Shown here: piece by piece, positions 52,219 to 59,974 of the stretch
Numbering within the stretch: the first letter of the stretch is position 1
Layout of the letters: each line of letters begins with the position of its first letter
Assembly (NCBI RefSeq): GCF_900114215.1
Contig: NZ_FOSG01000001.1
Location: 186,001 to 250,000 of the forward strand
Origin: Streptomyces mangrovi
GTDB taxonomy: Bacteria; Actinomycetota; Actinomycetes; Streptomycetales; Streptomycetaceae
Length of the DNA: 64,000 nt
Direction of reading: 5' to 3'
The notes under the pieces: model-generated
Told to the model about the DNA's origin: nothing
What the model saw: the letters and a program-made list of their open reading frames with translations, nothing else
Databases searched by the model: none
Program-made: the position numbers and the translations under genes

Positions 52219-52661
52219 GCCGTCCCGCCCGAGCGAAGCTGCGTCGGCCGCGACAGCGCGTCTTCGTGTTCGACTCCGAGGCTCTCTCCAAGGCGGTTCA
52301 GGGCGATCGGGAGATGACCGCGCTGATCAAGACGGCTCCGCAGCTCGACATCCCGATCAACACCTCAGCCCTCACGACCTTGGAGGCATGGGACCCGCGC
52401 GAAGCGTCACGGCAGGCGCTGTGGAACTGGACGCTGTCCCGGATCCGCATCGTCCACACTGACGAGCAGGTGATTTCCCTGGCACGATACATGTTGAAGG
52501 CCGCCGGCCTGCACGGGCGCAAGTACGCCATCGACGCCGCCCTGGCAGCTGTGGCCGGGCGGGAAGCCGCGCAGGGAGCCGAAGCAGCCGTCTTCACCTC
52601 CGACACCGACGACATGAACCAGCTCCTTGCAGGCCACTCCGTGCGAATCGAGAAGGTCTGA
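52215..52661 (+). CDS. PIN-domain toxin (VapC-like)
   Basis: 148 residues: VFVFDSEALSKAVQGD (first Asp), TSALTTLEAWDP (Glu), RKYAIDAALAAVAGREAAQG and VFTSDTDDMNQLLAGHSVRI (distal Asp cluster). This is the acidic site of PIN ribonucleases. GTG 52215 overlaps the antitoxin fragment. With only a partial antitoxin, either toxicity is weak or the fragment suffices. Confidence 0.8.
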   Translation: MSRPARAKLRRPRQRVFVFDSEALSKAVQGDREMTALIKTAPQLDIPINTSALTTLEAWDPREASRQALWNWTLSRIRIVHTDEQVISLARYMLKAAGLHGRKYAIDAALAAVAGREAAQGAEAAVFTSDTDDMNQLLAGHSVRIEKV

Positions 52662-52870
52662 CGAGACGCCTGTGCCTCCCTCCGGCTGCCCGCCGACATC
52701 CGCCGAGCCGTCCACGCCTGCGCTGGACAGAGCAGCACCCACCGACACGTATTCAGCACACACGAGGACGGGAAGCACCGTGAACACGTGAGAACCGCGG
52801 AGGAGCGTTTTCCCTGCTCAGACCCCCTTCGAGTCGCGTTTCCGCAGGTCACAGCCCCATCCAGGGAAAA

Positions 52871-52913
52871 CTCCTAAAGCGGGTGTCGCAGGTTCGAATC
52901 CTGCCGGGGGCAC
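52871..52913 (+). repeat. outer att copy (tRNA-Arg 3' end, perfect)
   Basis: 43 nt identical to 26917-26959. With the inner copy at 51299 it delimits a 1.5-kb segment, the remnant of an older or tandem insertion. Confidence 0.9.
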
Positions 52914-52919
52914 CAGCGC

Positions 52920-52953
52920 AAAGGCCACCTAGGAACGTTCCTAGGTGGCCTTT
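52920..52953. terminator. perfect 34-bp palindrome after the outer att
   Basis: 17+17 nt palindrome (AAAGGCCACCTAGGAAC and its complement) ending in TTT, 6 bp after the outer att core. It was probably the original terminator of tRNA-Arg before insertion. Confidence 0.75.
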
Positions 52954-52986
52954 GACATCCACGACTGACATCAACGGGGGCTAGAC

Positions 52987-53598
52987 GTGCCAGGTGTCAC
53001 CAAGGCCCAGGCCCTTAAGCAGCTGAGAACACTCGCGCAGGCGCGCGCTCTCGGACGGCACGTCGGCTCCGACCGCCTCATCCAAGCCGCCGTCGACGCA
53101 CTCCTGGCCGACGTCGACTCGCCGTCGCTTCCGCTCCTGGCCGGCCTCGGTCGCCGTGAGGAGCACTGTGCTCGGGAGCTGTTCGACCACGTGGAGGATG
53201 AGCTGGGGATCGGCTTCGAGGCTCCCGCGGACCCGACCGCCGCCAAGTGGGCCCTGGCCTACTGGCTGGCCGATCAGGTCGTGGACGGTTCTCTGGATCC
53301 GGCAGTTGGCGCCGATCTGATCTGGGCCGAAGTCGCGATGGACCTCGACTATCCCGAGGAACTGCGGCCGGTCGTCATGTGTGCCATCCGGTTGGCGGAC
53401 TGGGACGAGAGCTGGGGCACCTCGCTGGAGCAGCTCAAGGAAGAAGCCCTTCGTGCGGCCCGCGAACTGGTCGAGCGCCGAGGCCCCGAGACCATCGCCT
53501 GCCACACCACGGAGCCCCGGAACCGACTACGGTCCGGGACTCCACGTCTTACACCGGCGTCAACGGCAGCGGTCAGCCGTGGTCGGGACGTCTCCTGA
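52987..53598 (+). CDS. hypothetical protein
   Basis: 203 residues, GTG start after a G-rich ribosome site. Helical: TKAQALKQLRTLAQARALGR, LLAGLGRREEHCARELFDHV, AAKWALAYWLADQVVDGSLD, WDESWGTSLEQLKEEALRAA. The C-terminal about 30 residues are disordered. No family recognised. It lies just outside the outer att, so it belongs to the chromosome side. Confidence 0.6.
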   Translation: MPGVTKAQALKQLRTLAQARALGRHVGSDRLIQAAVDALLADVDSPSLPLLAGLGRREEHCARELFDHVEDELGIGFEAPADPTAAKWALAYWLADQVVDGSLDPAVGADLIWAEVAMDLDYPEELRPVVMCAIRLADWDESWGTSLEQLKEEALRAARELVERRGPETIACHTTEPRNRLRSGTPRLTPASTAAVSRGRDVS

Positions 53599-53672
53599 GA
53601 AGCCGGTCCATGTGGCTGATGAACCGCCCCGCGTTCGGCGTCAACAGAGTGAATCGTGACCACGGGTGCCGC

Positions 53673-54101
53673 TTACAGCTTCTCTTCCCACGGGTTGATC
53701 ACCAGGGCCCCGGTCCGGGCCATGTGCTTGACGTTCCGGGTGGCTACGGTCCAGCCGTTGGCCAGGGCGGTGGCGGCGATCAGGGCATCCGGTGGGTCGA
53801 TGCCCGCACCGGCGGCCTTGAGCGTCTTGTGGATCGCAAGGTAGGCGGCCGCTTCCGGCCCGCCGATCGACGCGACGCGGTCGTGGTATTCGTGCCGTAC
53901 CGCGGCGAGCGCTCGGGCGTAGCGGGCCTGCCGTACGGGATCCGGAGTGGCGGCCACCCCTGCCTCGATCTCGGCAACGGTGATCACGCTCAGAAAGCGA
54001 TTGGGCCTGGCCGTGGACCGGAACCAGGCCATGACGCGTGGGTCAGGCCTCGCCCGGGTGGTGAGTTCGGCTACGACGTTGGTGTCGAGCAGGTAGATCA
54101 C
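53673..54101 (-). CDS. VapC/FitB-type PIN toxin
   Basis: 142 residues: YLLDTNVVAELTTRARPDPR (Asp), LSVITVAEIEAGVAATPDP (Glu), GIDPPDALIAATALANGWTV (Asp) and VATRNVKHMARTG (Asn/Arg region). This is a complete PIN ribonuclease site. Its GTG overlaps the stop of the upstream small gene, so the pair forms a TA operon. Confidence 0.88.
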   Translation of the reverse strand: MIYLLDTNVVAELTTRARPDPRVMAWFRSTARPNRFLSVITVAEIEAGVAATPDPVRQARYARALAAVRHEYHDRVASIGGPEAAAYLAIHKTLKAAGAGIDPPDALIAATALANGWTVATRNVKHMARTGALVINPWEEKL

Positions 54102-54379
54102 TCAGTGTCCGCATGTTCGTCGTAGGAGCGGGCGCCGAAGTCCAGCCCCTCGAAGGGAGCGGAGAGCAGGAACTCCTCGAAGCCGTCGTTGCTCAGCGTC
54201 ACCCAGCGGTGGAGCATCTCGGGCAGCGCCTCGATCTCCGTATCGGTGAGTTCCGTGTCGAAGTGCCGACGCTGGTCCTCGGGGAGGGACTCCCGGATGT
54301 CACGGATGGTCCGCAGCGGATGCGACGACGACTGGGACGGCGGGTGGGGCCCACCGCTGGGAGCTGTGGTCATCGGCAT
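54098..54379 (-). CDS. antitoxin partner of VapC
   Basis: 93 residues upstream of and overlapping the toxin (GTGA). RTIRDIRESLPEDQRRHFDT, ELTDTEIEALPEMLHRWV and a toxin-binding-like acidic tail (FGARSYDEHADTE). No DNA-binding motif is obvious. The call rests on gene order and size. Confidence 0.65.
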   Translation of the reverse strand: MPMTTAPSGGPHPPSQSSSHPLRTIRDIRESLPEDQRRHFDTELTDTEIEALPEMLHRWVTLSNDGFEEFLLSAPFEGLDFGARSYDEHADTE

Positions 54380-54525
54380 CCCCTCCGCAACTGGTCGGGT
54401 GGCGTAGCACTGTCGCCCCCAGGCTACGGGTTTCCGCCCGCCCGCTCACAGCTTTGCGCCCGGAGCCGGCCTCCGTCCAAGCGCCCCAAGGCGTGATAGT
54501 CCTCGGTCCCACCGCGTGGAACGTG

Positions 54526-54570
54526 TCAGGTGAGGAGTTCCACGACGGCGGACGCGTCCACCACGGTCAC
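54526..54570 (-). pseudogene. 14-residue VapC remnant
   Basis: GTG 54570 overlaps the antitoxin stop (GTGA) and reads VTVVDASAVVELLT then TGA. VVDASAVVELL is the canonical first strand of VapC toxins, so the toxin gene has been cut after its first 14 codons. Confidence 0.65.
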
Positions 54571-54884
54571 GCCTCGCCCTCCCCCTGCTCCTCACGGATG
54601 TCGCGCAGTGCGGCAAGGATGCTCTCCGAAGTCACGGTGCTCCCTCCCAGAGCGGCGAGGCGTTCGGACACCTCCACCACGTCCTCGCTGCCTTCGGGGG
54701 GCGCATCGGCGAGGTGGGCGAGGGCGGACACGGGGGCGATGACGGCCCATGGCTTCCCGTAGCGGGTGAGGATCGTCGGGCGTCCGGTGTAGTGGGCCAG
54801 GTTCGCGAGTTTGGGCAGATCGGCGCGGGCCTCGGCCAGAGGGACGAGGGGGATGCGACCAGCCTCCCAGGGTGAAGCAGTCAT
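54567..54884 (-). CDS. Phd/YefM-type antitoxin, orphaned
   Basis: 105 residues: IPLVPLAEARADLPKLANLA, HYTGRPTILTRYGKPWAVIA and PVSALAHLADAPPEG match the Phd/YefM DNA-binding half, then a helical tail (ILAALRDIREEQGEG). The cognate toxin downstream is only a 14-residue stub. It starts at ATG 54884. Confidence 0.78.
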   Translation of the reverse strand: MTASPWEAGRIPLVPLAEARADLPKLANLAHYTGRPTILTRYGKPWAVIAPVSALAHLADAPPEGSEDVVEVSERLAALGGSTVTSESILAALRDIREEQGEGEA

Positions 54885-55120
54885 GTACACACTGCACAAC
54901 ACCGGGAGGTACGCGCGTCGCCCAGCGCCTTCCTCCACGCACTGCCAACGGTGCTCACCGGGTTGTTCCCCGCCGGGGAGGGGGGTCCACTGCGCACGCC
55001 GGAACCGCGACCGCACGGGGTGCGTCCCCGGCGGTGGCCGTGGCGTCGCCGGTGCGCCGCGTGGGAGGACGCGGCGTTCGGGGGCCTCGGCTTCCGGATC
55101 GTCCTGGGGAGGGAGAGGGG

Positions 55121-55492
55121 ATGGGTGCGGACGAGGACGACGGGGAGGACGACACGTCTGTGGAGCGGGGCGAGGGGCTGACGGGATTGGTCCTCGCGGT
55201 GCTCGCCGGTGTGCTGGCCACCGTGTGGTGGGGGTTCACCGGGTTGGGCACCGAGAATTTCGGGAGCGACTGCGCCTTCCACTTCGGTGAGAGCGGTCCG
55301 CGCGTCGAGCACTGCCACGAGGTGAACGACCGGGCGGGGGCGTGGCTTCCGCTGCTGGTGCTCGGCGCCTGGGTCTGCGCGGCGGCGGGGATCGTTCCCC
55401 GGTTGCGGTACGCGGTCTCCGTGTGCGCCGTGGCGTTTCTGACCCTGGCGGTGATGCTCGGGGTCCACGCCATGGCCGTCTCCTCGCCGTAG
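55121..55492 (+). CDS. small membrane protein, hypothetical
   Basis: 123 residues with helices LTGLVLAVLAGVLATVWWGF, WLPLLVLGAWVCAAAGIVP and VSVCAVAFLTLAVMLGVHAM, and two Cys in the outer loop (DCAF...HCHE). GGGAGAGGGG precedes ATG 55121. No family recognised. Confidence 0.6.
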   Translation: MGADEDDGEDDTSVERGEGLTGLVLAVLAGVLATVWWGFTGLGTENFGSDCAFHFGESGPRVEHCHEVNDRAGAWLPLLVLGAWVCAAAGIVPRLRYAVSVCAVAFLTLAVMLGVHAMAVSSP

Positions 55493-55512
55493 AGGCACGG
55501 GCGGGGCGGTGC

Positions 55513-55809
55513 CTAGCTCGGGGACACGCGCTCAGGGGCGCGGCTCGCCGTACCAGCGCCAGGTGGCCGGGCGGGGCGGCCGGGCAGGTCGGCGTAGACG
55601 GCGTACGAGAAGAGGTCGTCGGCGAGGTGCTCGACGGTCTCCCAGCAGTCCCACTCCAGGGTCCCGGCCATGCGTCCCCAGCCGTCCGCGGGCGCCGGGC
55701 GGAGGGCGTCCACGGCCCGGCGCACGGTGAGTTGGAGGTCGTCGGCGGTGACGGGGGACGAGGCGGGGCGGGGCGGGCCGGGTTCGGCGGGCGGTGGCAC
55801 GGCGGGCAC
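55513..55809 (-). pseudogene. DinB/maleylpyruvate isomerase-type fragment
   Basis: 98 residues: TADDLQLTVRRAVDALRPAP, WGRMAGTLEWDCWETVEHLA and DDLFSYAVYADLPG match the N-terminal four-helix core of DinB-like proteins. The expected about 150 further residues are missing and replaced by a Pro/Arg tail. Likely truncated. Confidence 0.5.
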
Positions 55810-55874
55810 CGTACAGCGGCCGGAGGGGGCCGCTCCAGCGGATAACGCGGCCGTACGGCAGGCCTGTTGGGGGT

Positions 55875-55908
55875 GGACGTCCCCCGGTCGGCGGGCCGGG
55901 GGACGTCC
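55875..55908. terminator. terminator hairpin downstream of lipase
   Basis: Perfect 13-bp stem GGACGTCCCCCGG (55875-55887) with 55896-55908, 8-nt loop, 7 bp after the lipase stop. Confidence 0.75.
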
Positions 55909-55915
55909 CCCGGGG

Positions 55916-56608
55916 TCAGCTGTCGACCGTGTCCCGGACCTGGCCGTAGACCGTGGCGTCGCTCAGCAGCCCGGAGTGCGACAGGCAGGCGGTCCTGGTG
56001 TTGACCGCGCCCGAGAGGGCGACGCTGCTGTCGGGGTTGATGACGCTGTCGCAGGGCGACCACCAGGTGACGTAGCGCGCCGAACCGGGTGTCTCGTCGC
56101 CGGAGTTGAGCGAGTTCAGGAAGTTCGAGCCGATGCGCATCTCGGTGCAGGAGGTCTGGAAGCACCAGTTGGCCATGTCGGTGCCGTGGTTGGGGCCGCC
56201 GAGGGAGACCCAGGCGTCGATCTTCGCCGCGCCGCCGAGGTTCTTGGCGTAGTGGCGCGAGGAGAGGCCGCCCATGGAGTGGGTGATCACATCGACCTTG
56301 CTCGCCCCGGTGGCGGCGAGCAGGCGGTCGACCTCGGTGGCGAGTTGCTGGGCGGTGGTGGCGTTGGACTGGCCGGTGTTGTACGTCCACTGCTTCAGGT
56401 GACTGGTGGGCCAGCCGTCGGCGCGGAAGCGGTCGGCCATGGTGTTCCACGTGGATCCGCTGCTGTTCCAGCCGTGGACGAAGAGGATCGGGTTGCTGCC
56501 GGGGCCGTAGGCGGAGGGGGACGCCTCGGCCGCCGCGGCCGGGGCCTGGAGGGTGAGTGCGAGCGCGGATGCCGCGGTTGCCGCGACGGCCAGTGACTTC
56601 TTCTTCAC
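55916..56608 (-). CDS. secreted lipase/triacylglycerol hydrolase
   Basis: 230 residues. Sec signal (VKKKSLAVAATAASALALTL, AAAAEASPSAYG) and an alpha/beta-hydrolase: oxyanion strand PILFVHGWNSSGSTWNTMAD, nucleophile elbow T-HSMGG, SLGGPNHGTDMANWC, and conserved Cys residues. It resembles streptomycete LipA-type lipases. The start GTG 56608 gives a normal signal peptide. Confidence 0.9.
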   Translation of the reverse strand: MKKKSLAVAATAASALALTLQAPAAAAEASPSAYGPGSNPILFVHGWNSSGSTWNTMADRFRADGWPTSHLKQWTYNTGQSNATTAQQLATEVDRLLAATGASKVDVITHSMGGLSSRHYAKNLGGAAKIDAWVSLGGPNHGTDMANWCFQTSCTEMRIGSNFLNSLNSGDETPGSARYVTWWSPCDSVINPDSSVALSGAVNTRTACLSHSGLLSDATVYGQVRDTVDS

Positions 56609-56748
56609 TGCGACCTCAAGTGGATGTGGAGGGAAGGGGGTTGGAGGCGGTTGCGCCGTGGGATCGTGGGGGGGATCGCAGGTTACTGACCGGTCACCGG
56701 CGCCGGGCAAGACCCGTGCACGCCATTCCTGTCGCGTACACGACTTCT

Positions 56749-58149
56749 CTACGACTCCGCGCCCACCGGCCCGCCGGCCCTCCTCGGCGCGCGCAGTACG
56801 CGCAGCACATGGCCGGGCGACATCAGCCGGGTGGGCGGCTGGAGCATGTGGGCCACCGACAGGAACGTCCGGCCCAGTACGGGGTCGGCGGAGGCCGCCG
56901 CGCGGTAGCGGGTGAGGTACCGGTCCAGCAGTCCGTCGGCCGGGCCGCGCCTGCCCTCCGCCTCGGGGAAGCGCAGGTCGCCGCCGGCGGCCAGCAGCCA
57001 CGGGGTGTCGACGACCTTGGCCGCGGCGCGGAAGAAGCGCCGGGGCAGCCCGCCTGTGTCCCGGTCCCGGGCGAGGAGCGCGCGCAGCACGATCGCCTGC
57101 TGGGCCGCCGCCGTCATGCCCTGGCCGTAGGTGGGGTTGAAGCTGCACAGGGCGTCGCCGGTGACGAGGAAGCCGCCGAGGTGGCGGTCCAGCTTCTCGT
57201 AGTGGTGGCGCGCGCTGGCCGGATAGCGCATCCTCACCGGCTCGTTCAGCGGCTCGGCGGTGCGCAGCACCTCGGCCACGTCCGGTCCGGGCAGGGACTC
57301 GGCGTAGGCCAGCATGCCCGCCTCGTCGGCCGGGGGCTCCTCGCCCAGCAGGCCGAACAGGACGACCGCGAATCGGTCCTCCCGCTCGGAGACGATGGCC
57401 CCGCCGCGCGGCAACCCGGGGAAGGGCACCAGCGCGACGCCGCTGCGGCCGCCGATGTGGTGGGGTTCGCGCCGGAAGTGACGGGTGACGTAGACGACGT
57501 CGGCGCGTACCCGCGTCTGCCTCGGCCTGGGGTAACCCAGTTCCTCGAGCCAGACCGGGGCCCGGGAGCCCCGGCCCGAGGCGTCGACGAGCAGGTCGGC
57601 GGGGATCGTCTCCTCTTCGGTCTCCTTGGTGTCCTTGGTGTCCTTGGCGCGCGGGCGCACCCGGATTCCGGTGACCCGGCCGCGGTCGGGCGTGGTGACC
57701 GGGCCCAGCACCTCCGTCCCCTCCCTGATCGTGACGCCGGGGAGCGCCGCGACGCGTGCGCGTACGTGGTGCTCGACCTGGGGCCGGCTCGCACCGTACG
57801 AGATCACCCCGGAGTGCGCCGGACGCAGGAGGTGGCCGTCGAGGTACCAGTGAGCCTCACCCTGGGTGTCCGCGCGGGTGGCCCCCGCCGCGAGCAGTTC
57901 CTCCAGGAAACCGGGGAACAACTCCTCCAGCGCCTGCGCGCCGCGGGCGAGCAGTACGTGGAGCTGCCGGCTCTGCGGTACGCCGCGGCGCGGGGCCGGT
58001 TCGGCGGGGAGCGTGTCCCGGTCGAGCACCGTCACCCGCTCGTAGGCGTCGGCGAGCGCGCGGGCCGCCGTCAGCCCCGCGAGGCCGGCGCCGATCACCA
58101 CGGCGTGGGACCGGTCCGCCGCCCGGACGGGTCGGGGGATGGTGGCCAT
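56749..58149 (-). CDS. FAD-dependent monooxygenase
   Basis: 466 residues. N-terminal FAD motif AVVIGAGLAGLTAARALA, acidic end strand VTVLDRDTLP, DLLVDASGRGSRAPVWL, and the second FAD motif GFLVTGDALCSFNPTYGQG. A short KDTKDTKETEEET insert is odd. Members hydroxylate or epoxidise natural products; the substrate is unknown. No clustered biosynthetic genes are adjacent. Confidence 0.82.
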   Translation of the reverse strand: MATIPRPVRAADRSHAVVIGAGLAGLTAARALADAYERVTVLDRDTLPAEPAPRRGVPQSRQLHVLLARGAQALEELFPGFLEELLAAGATRADTQGEAHWYLDGHLLRPAHSGVISYGASRPQVEHHVRARVAALPGVTIREGTEVLGPVTTPDRGRVTGIRVRPRAKDTKDTKETEEETIPADLLVDASGRGSRAPVWLEELGYPRPRQTRVRADVVYVTRHFRREPHHIGGRSGVALVPFPGLPRGGAIVSEREDRFAVVLFGLLGEEPPADEAGMLAYAESLPGPDVAEVLRTAEPLNEPVRMRYPASARHHYEKLDRHLGGFLVTGDALCSFNPTYGQGMTAAAQQAIVLRALLARDRDTGGLPRRFFRAAAKVVDTPWLLAAGGDLRFPEAEGRRGPADGLLDRYLTRYRAAASADPVLGRTFLSVAHMLQPPTRLMSPGHVLRVLRAPRRAGGPVGAES

Positions 58150-58326
58150 GGGTCGACTCCGTTCCGTACGGGGGCGGTTCGGCCCCCGGTCCGTGGGGCG
58201 GTGCGATGCGAGAGCAGCGACCTTGTGTATTCGTCCCGTTCCTTTCCGTGCCCAACCCCGCCCAACCCCGCCCGCGCGGTCGGCGTGAACGCGGGCGGGC
58301 GGGCGCGGGCGGGGCTGAGGGGGTAC

Positions 58327-58590
58327 TCAGCCGCCGGTGAGCTGCCAGGCGCCGAGGGCCAGGCCGCCCACCGCGGCCAGGGCGGTGATGCTCGCCAGCG
58401 GCCACCGGGAACGCTCCAGCGCGTCCAGGCGCGCCTCGTGGTCGGCCAGTTGCCTGTCGTTCTGGTCGCTGCGCTGGACCATCAGCGCGAGCGCCCCGTC
58501 CACCCGGGCGAAGCCGGCCTCGACCGTGCCGCGCAGTCGCTCCAGTTCCACGGCGACGGCGACGGGGCTGTTCGGTTCGGTGTCCGTCAT
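58327..58590 (-). CDS. small coiled-coil membrane protein, phage lysis-associated
   Basis: 87 residues: a coiled coil (VELERLRGTVEAGFARVDG, DRQLADHEARLDALERSRW) followed by one membrane helix (LASITALAAVGGLALGAWQL), like XhlA-type lysis proteins. ATG 58590 overlaps the preceding stop. Confidence 0.65.
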   Translation of the reverse strand: MTDTEPNSPVAVAVELERLRGTVEAGFARVDGALALMVQRSDQNDRQLADHEARLDALERSRWPLASITALAAVGGLALGAWQLTGG

Positions 58591-58838
58591 GCGCGCTCCC
58601 CTCCGCCGTCCGCCGCCGAAGGACCCTCAGGGGAGGTGCGCAGCCAGGCCGGCAGCAGGGCCTGCACTCCGGGCACGGCCATCAGCCGCGCGAGCCCGCC
58701 GGCGGCGGCCAGGGCTCCCGCCACCCAGGGCAGCGTGCGCGGGATCCCGGCCGCGTCCACGGCGGCGGGGAGGACGACGGCCAGTCCGACGGCGGTCTGC
58801 ACGACGGTGCGCAGGGCGCGTTTGGCCTCTTGTGACAT
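58587..58838 (-). CDS. holin-like membrane protein
   Basis: 83 residues, two hydrophobic segments (VVQTAVGLAVVLPAAVDA, PWVAGALAAAGGLARLM) and a charged tail (SPEGPSAADGGGERA). Size and location between endolysin and the coiled-coil gene suggest a holin. ATG 58838. Confidence 0.6.
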   Translation of the reverse strand: MSQEAKRALRTVVQTAVGLAVVLPAAVDAAGIPRTLPWVAGALAAAGGLARLMAVPGVQALLPAWLRTSPEGPSAADGGGERA

Positions 58839-58865
58839 GGTGTTTCCTTTCCTGCACGTCCTCCG

Positions 58866-58940
58866 CGCGACCCGCACGGGAAGTCCATGCGGGTCGCGGC
58901 GCGGGATCGACGCGGTGACGGTGACCGCGGTGACGGTGAC
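58866..58940. terminator. hairpin and 15-bp tandem repeat after endolysin
   Basis: 11-bp perfect stem CGCGACCCGCA (58866-58876 with 58888-58898), then two perfect copies of CGCGGTGACGGTGAC (58911-58940). Likely transcription end of the endolysin gene. Confidence 0.55.
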
Positions 58941-58962
58941 CGCGGCGCCGACGGCGGTGTGT

Positions 58963-59856
58963 TCAGGACACCCGGGGGACCCGCAGCGCCCGCCACGACG
59001 TCCGGCCCGGCCAGCCGTCGGCGTCCGAGCCGGTGAAGCCGAGCCTGCGCTGCCACCTGGCGTACGAGCGCCGGTCCGCGTCCGTCCACTGCGGTCCGGG
59101 GCCGACCGCGTACTGCGAGCAGCCCTCGGCCACCAGGCGCCGTCCCATCGCGGTGACGATCGGCGAGCGGGGCCGGGCGCGGAACCACCGCGCTCCCGGG
59201 AACGGCTGGTGGACGGGGGTGGTGCCGGGGGCTCGGTCCGCTCCGCCGCCTGTGGCGGGCGGGGCCGCGGCCAGGAGGCGGGCGATGCGCGAGCGCATCC
59301 GGTCCATGGAGAAACCGCGGGGGTCGATCTTGGTGCGGGTCCACTCCTTGTGGGCGATCACGGAGCGCTCGTTCCAGCCGTGGGCGCGGCACAGTGCGGC
59401 CGCCGCCCGCGCGATGGCCTCCAGTTGCTCCTCGGGCCAGGGGTCCTTCCCGTCGCCGAGGTTGACCGCCTCGAAGCCGTAGAAGCGGGCGTTGCCGTCG
59501 GTGTCGTCCCTCTGCGGACGCGGGGCGGCGGTCTCGGCGATGACGGAGCGCAGGACGCGGCCGTCGCCGAGCCCGGCGTGGTTGGCGCGGCCGCCGCCCA
59601 CCAGGTGGACGGTGCCGGCCTTGTCGATCACTCCGTGGCACAGCGGGCCGGGCAGGCCCGCGTAGCCGTCGTAGCACAGGTCGACGGTGGCGGCGGTGCC
59701 GCGGGTGACGGTGTGGTGGATCATCACCCCGTTCACCGGTCCCCAGGCGCCCTTGTGGTTGCGGTGGTGGCGCCGCCAGTCGCGGTGCTCGGTGGTGTGC
59801 AGGTCCTCGTCGCGCAGGGCGGCGAGCAGCCGGCCGGGGGTCAGCGGTACTGCCAT
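58963..59856 (-). CDS. N-acetylmuramoyl-L-alanine amidase (phage endolysin)
   Basis: 297 residues. Amidase_2 domain with the zinc His of VNGVMIHHTVTRG, GPLCHGVIDKAGTVHLVGGG, ANHAGLGDGRV, GFEAVNLGDGKDPWPEEQL and SVIAHKEWTRTKIDPRG. A peptidoglycan-binding-like C-terminus follows (DRRSYARWQRRLGFTGSDAD). It cleaves the amide between muramic acid and the peptide. ATG 59856. Confidence 0.9.
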   Translation of the reverse strand: MAVPLTPGRLLAALRDEDLHTTEHRDWRRHHRNHKGAWGPVNGVMIHHTVTRGTAATVDLCYDGYAGLPGPLCHGVIDKAGTVHLVGGGRANHAGLGDGRVLRSVIAETAAPRPQRDDTDGNARFYGFEAVNLGDGKDPWPEEQLEAIARAAAALCRAHGWNERSVIAHKEWTRTKIDPRGFSMDRMRSRIARLLAAAPPATGGGADRAPGTTPVHQPFPGARWFRARPRSPIVTAMGRRLVAEGCSQYAVGPGPQWTDADRRSYARWQRRLGFTGSDADGWPGRTSWRALRVPRVS

Positions 59857-59974
59857 GGGCACCTCCGGTACGGAAAGGAGCCCCGCGCCGGGCGGCGCGG
59901 GGCTCGGGCGGACGGTCGGGGCGGACTGGGCGGACGGTCGGACGAGTGGTCGGGCGGGCGGTCGGGACGGGTGC

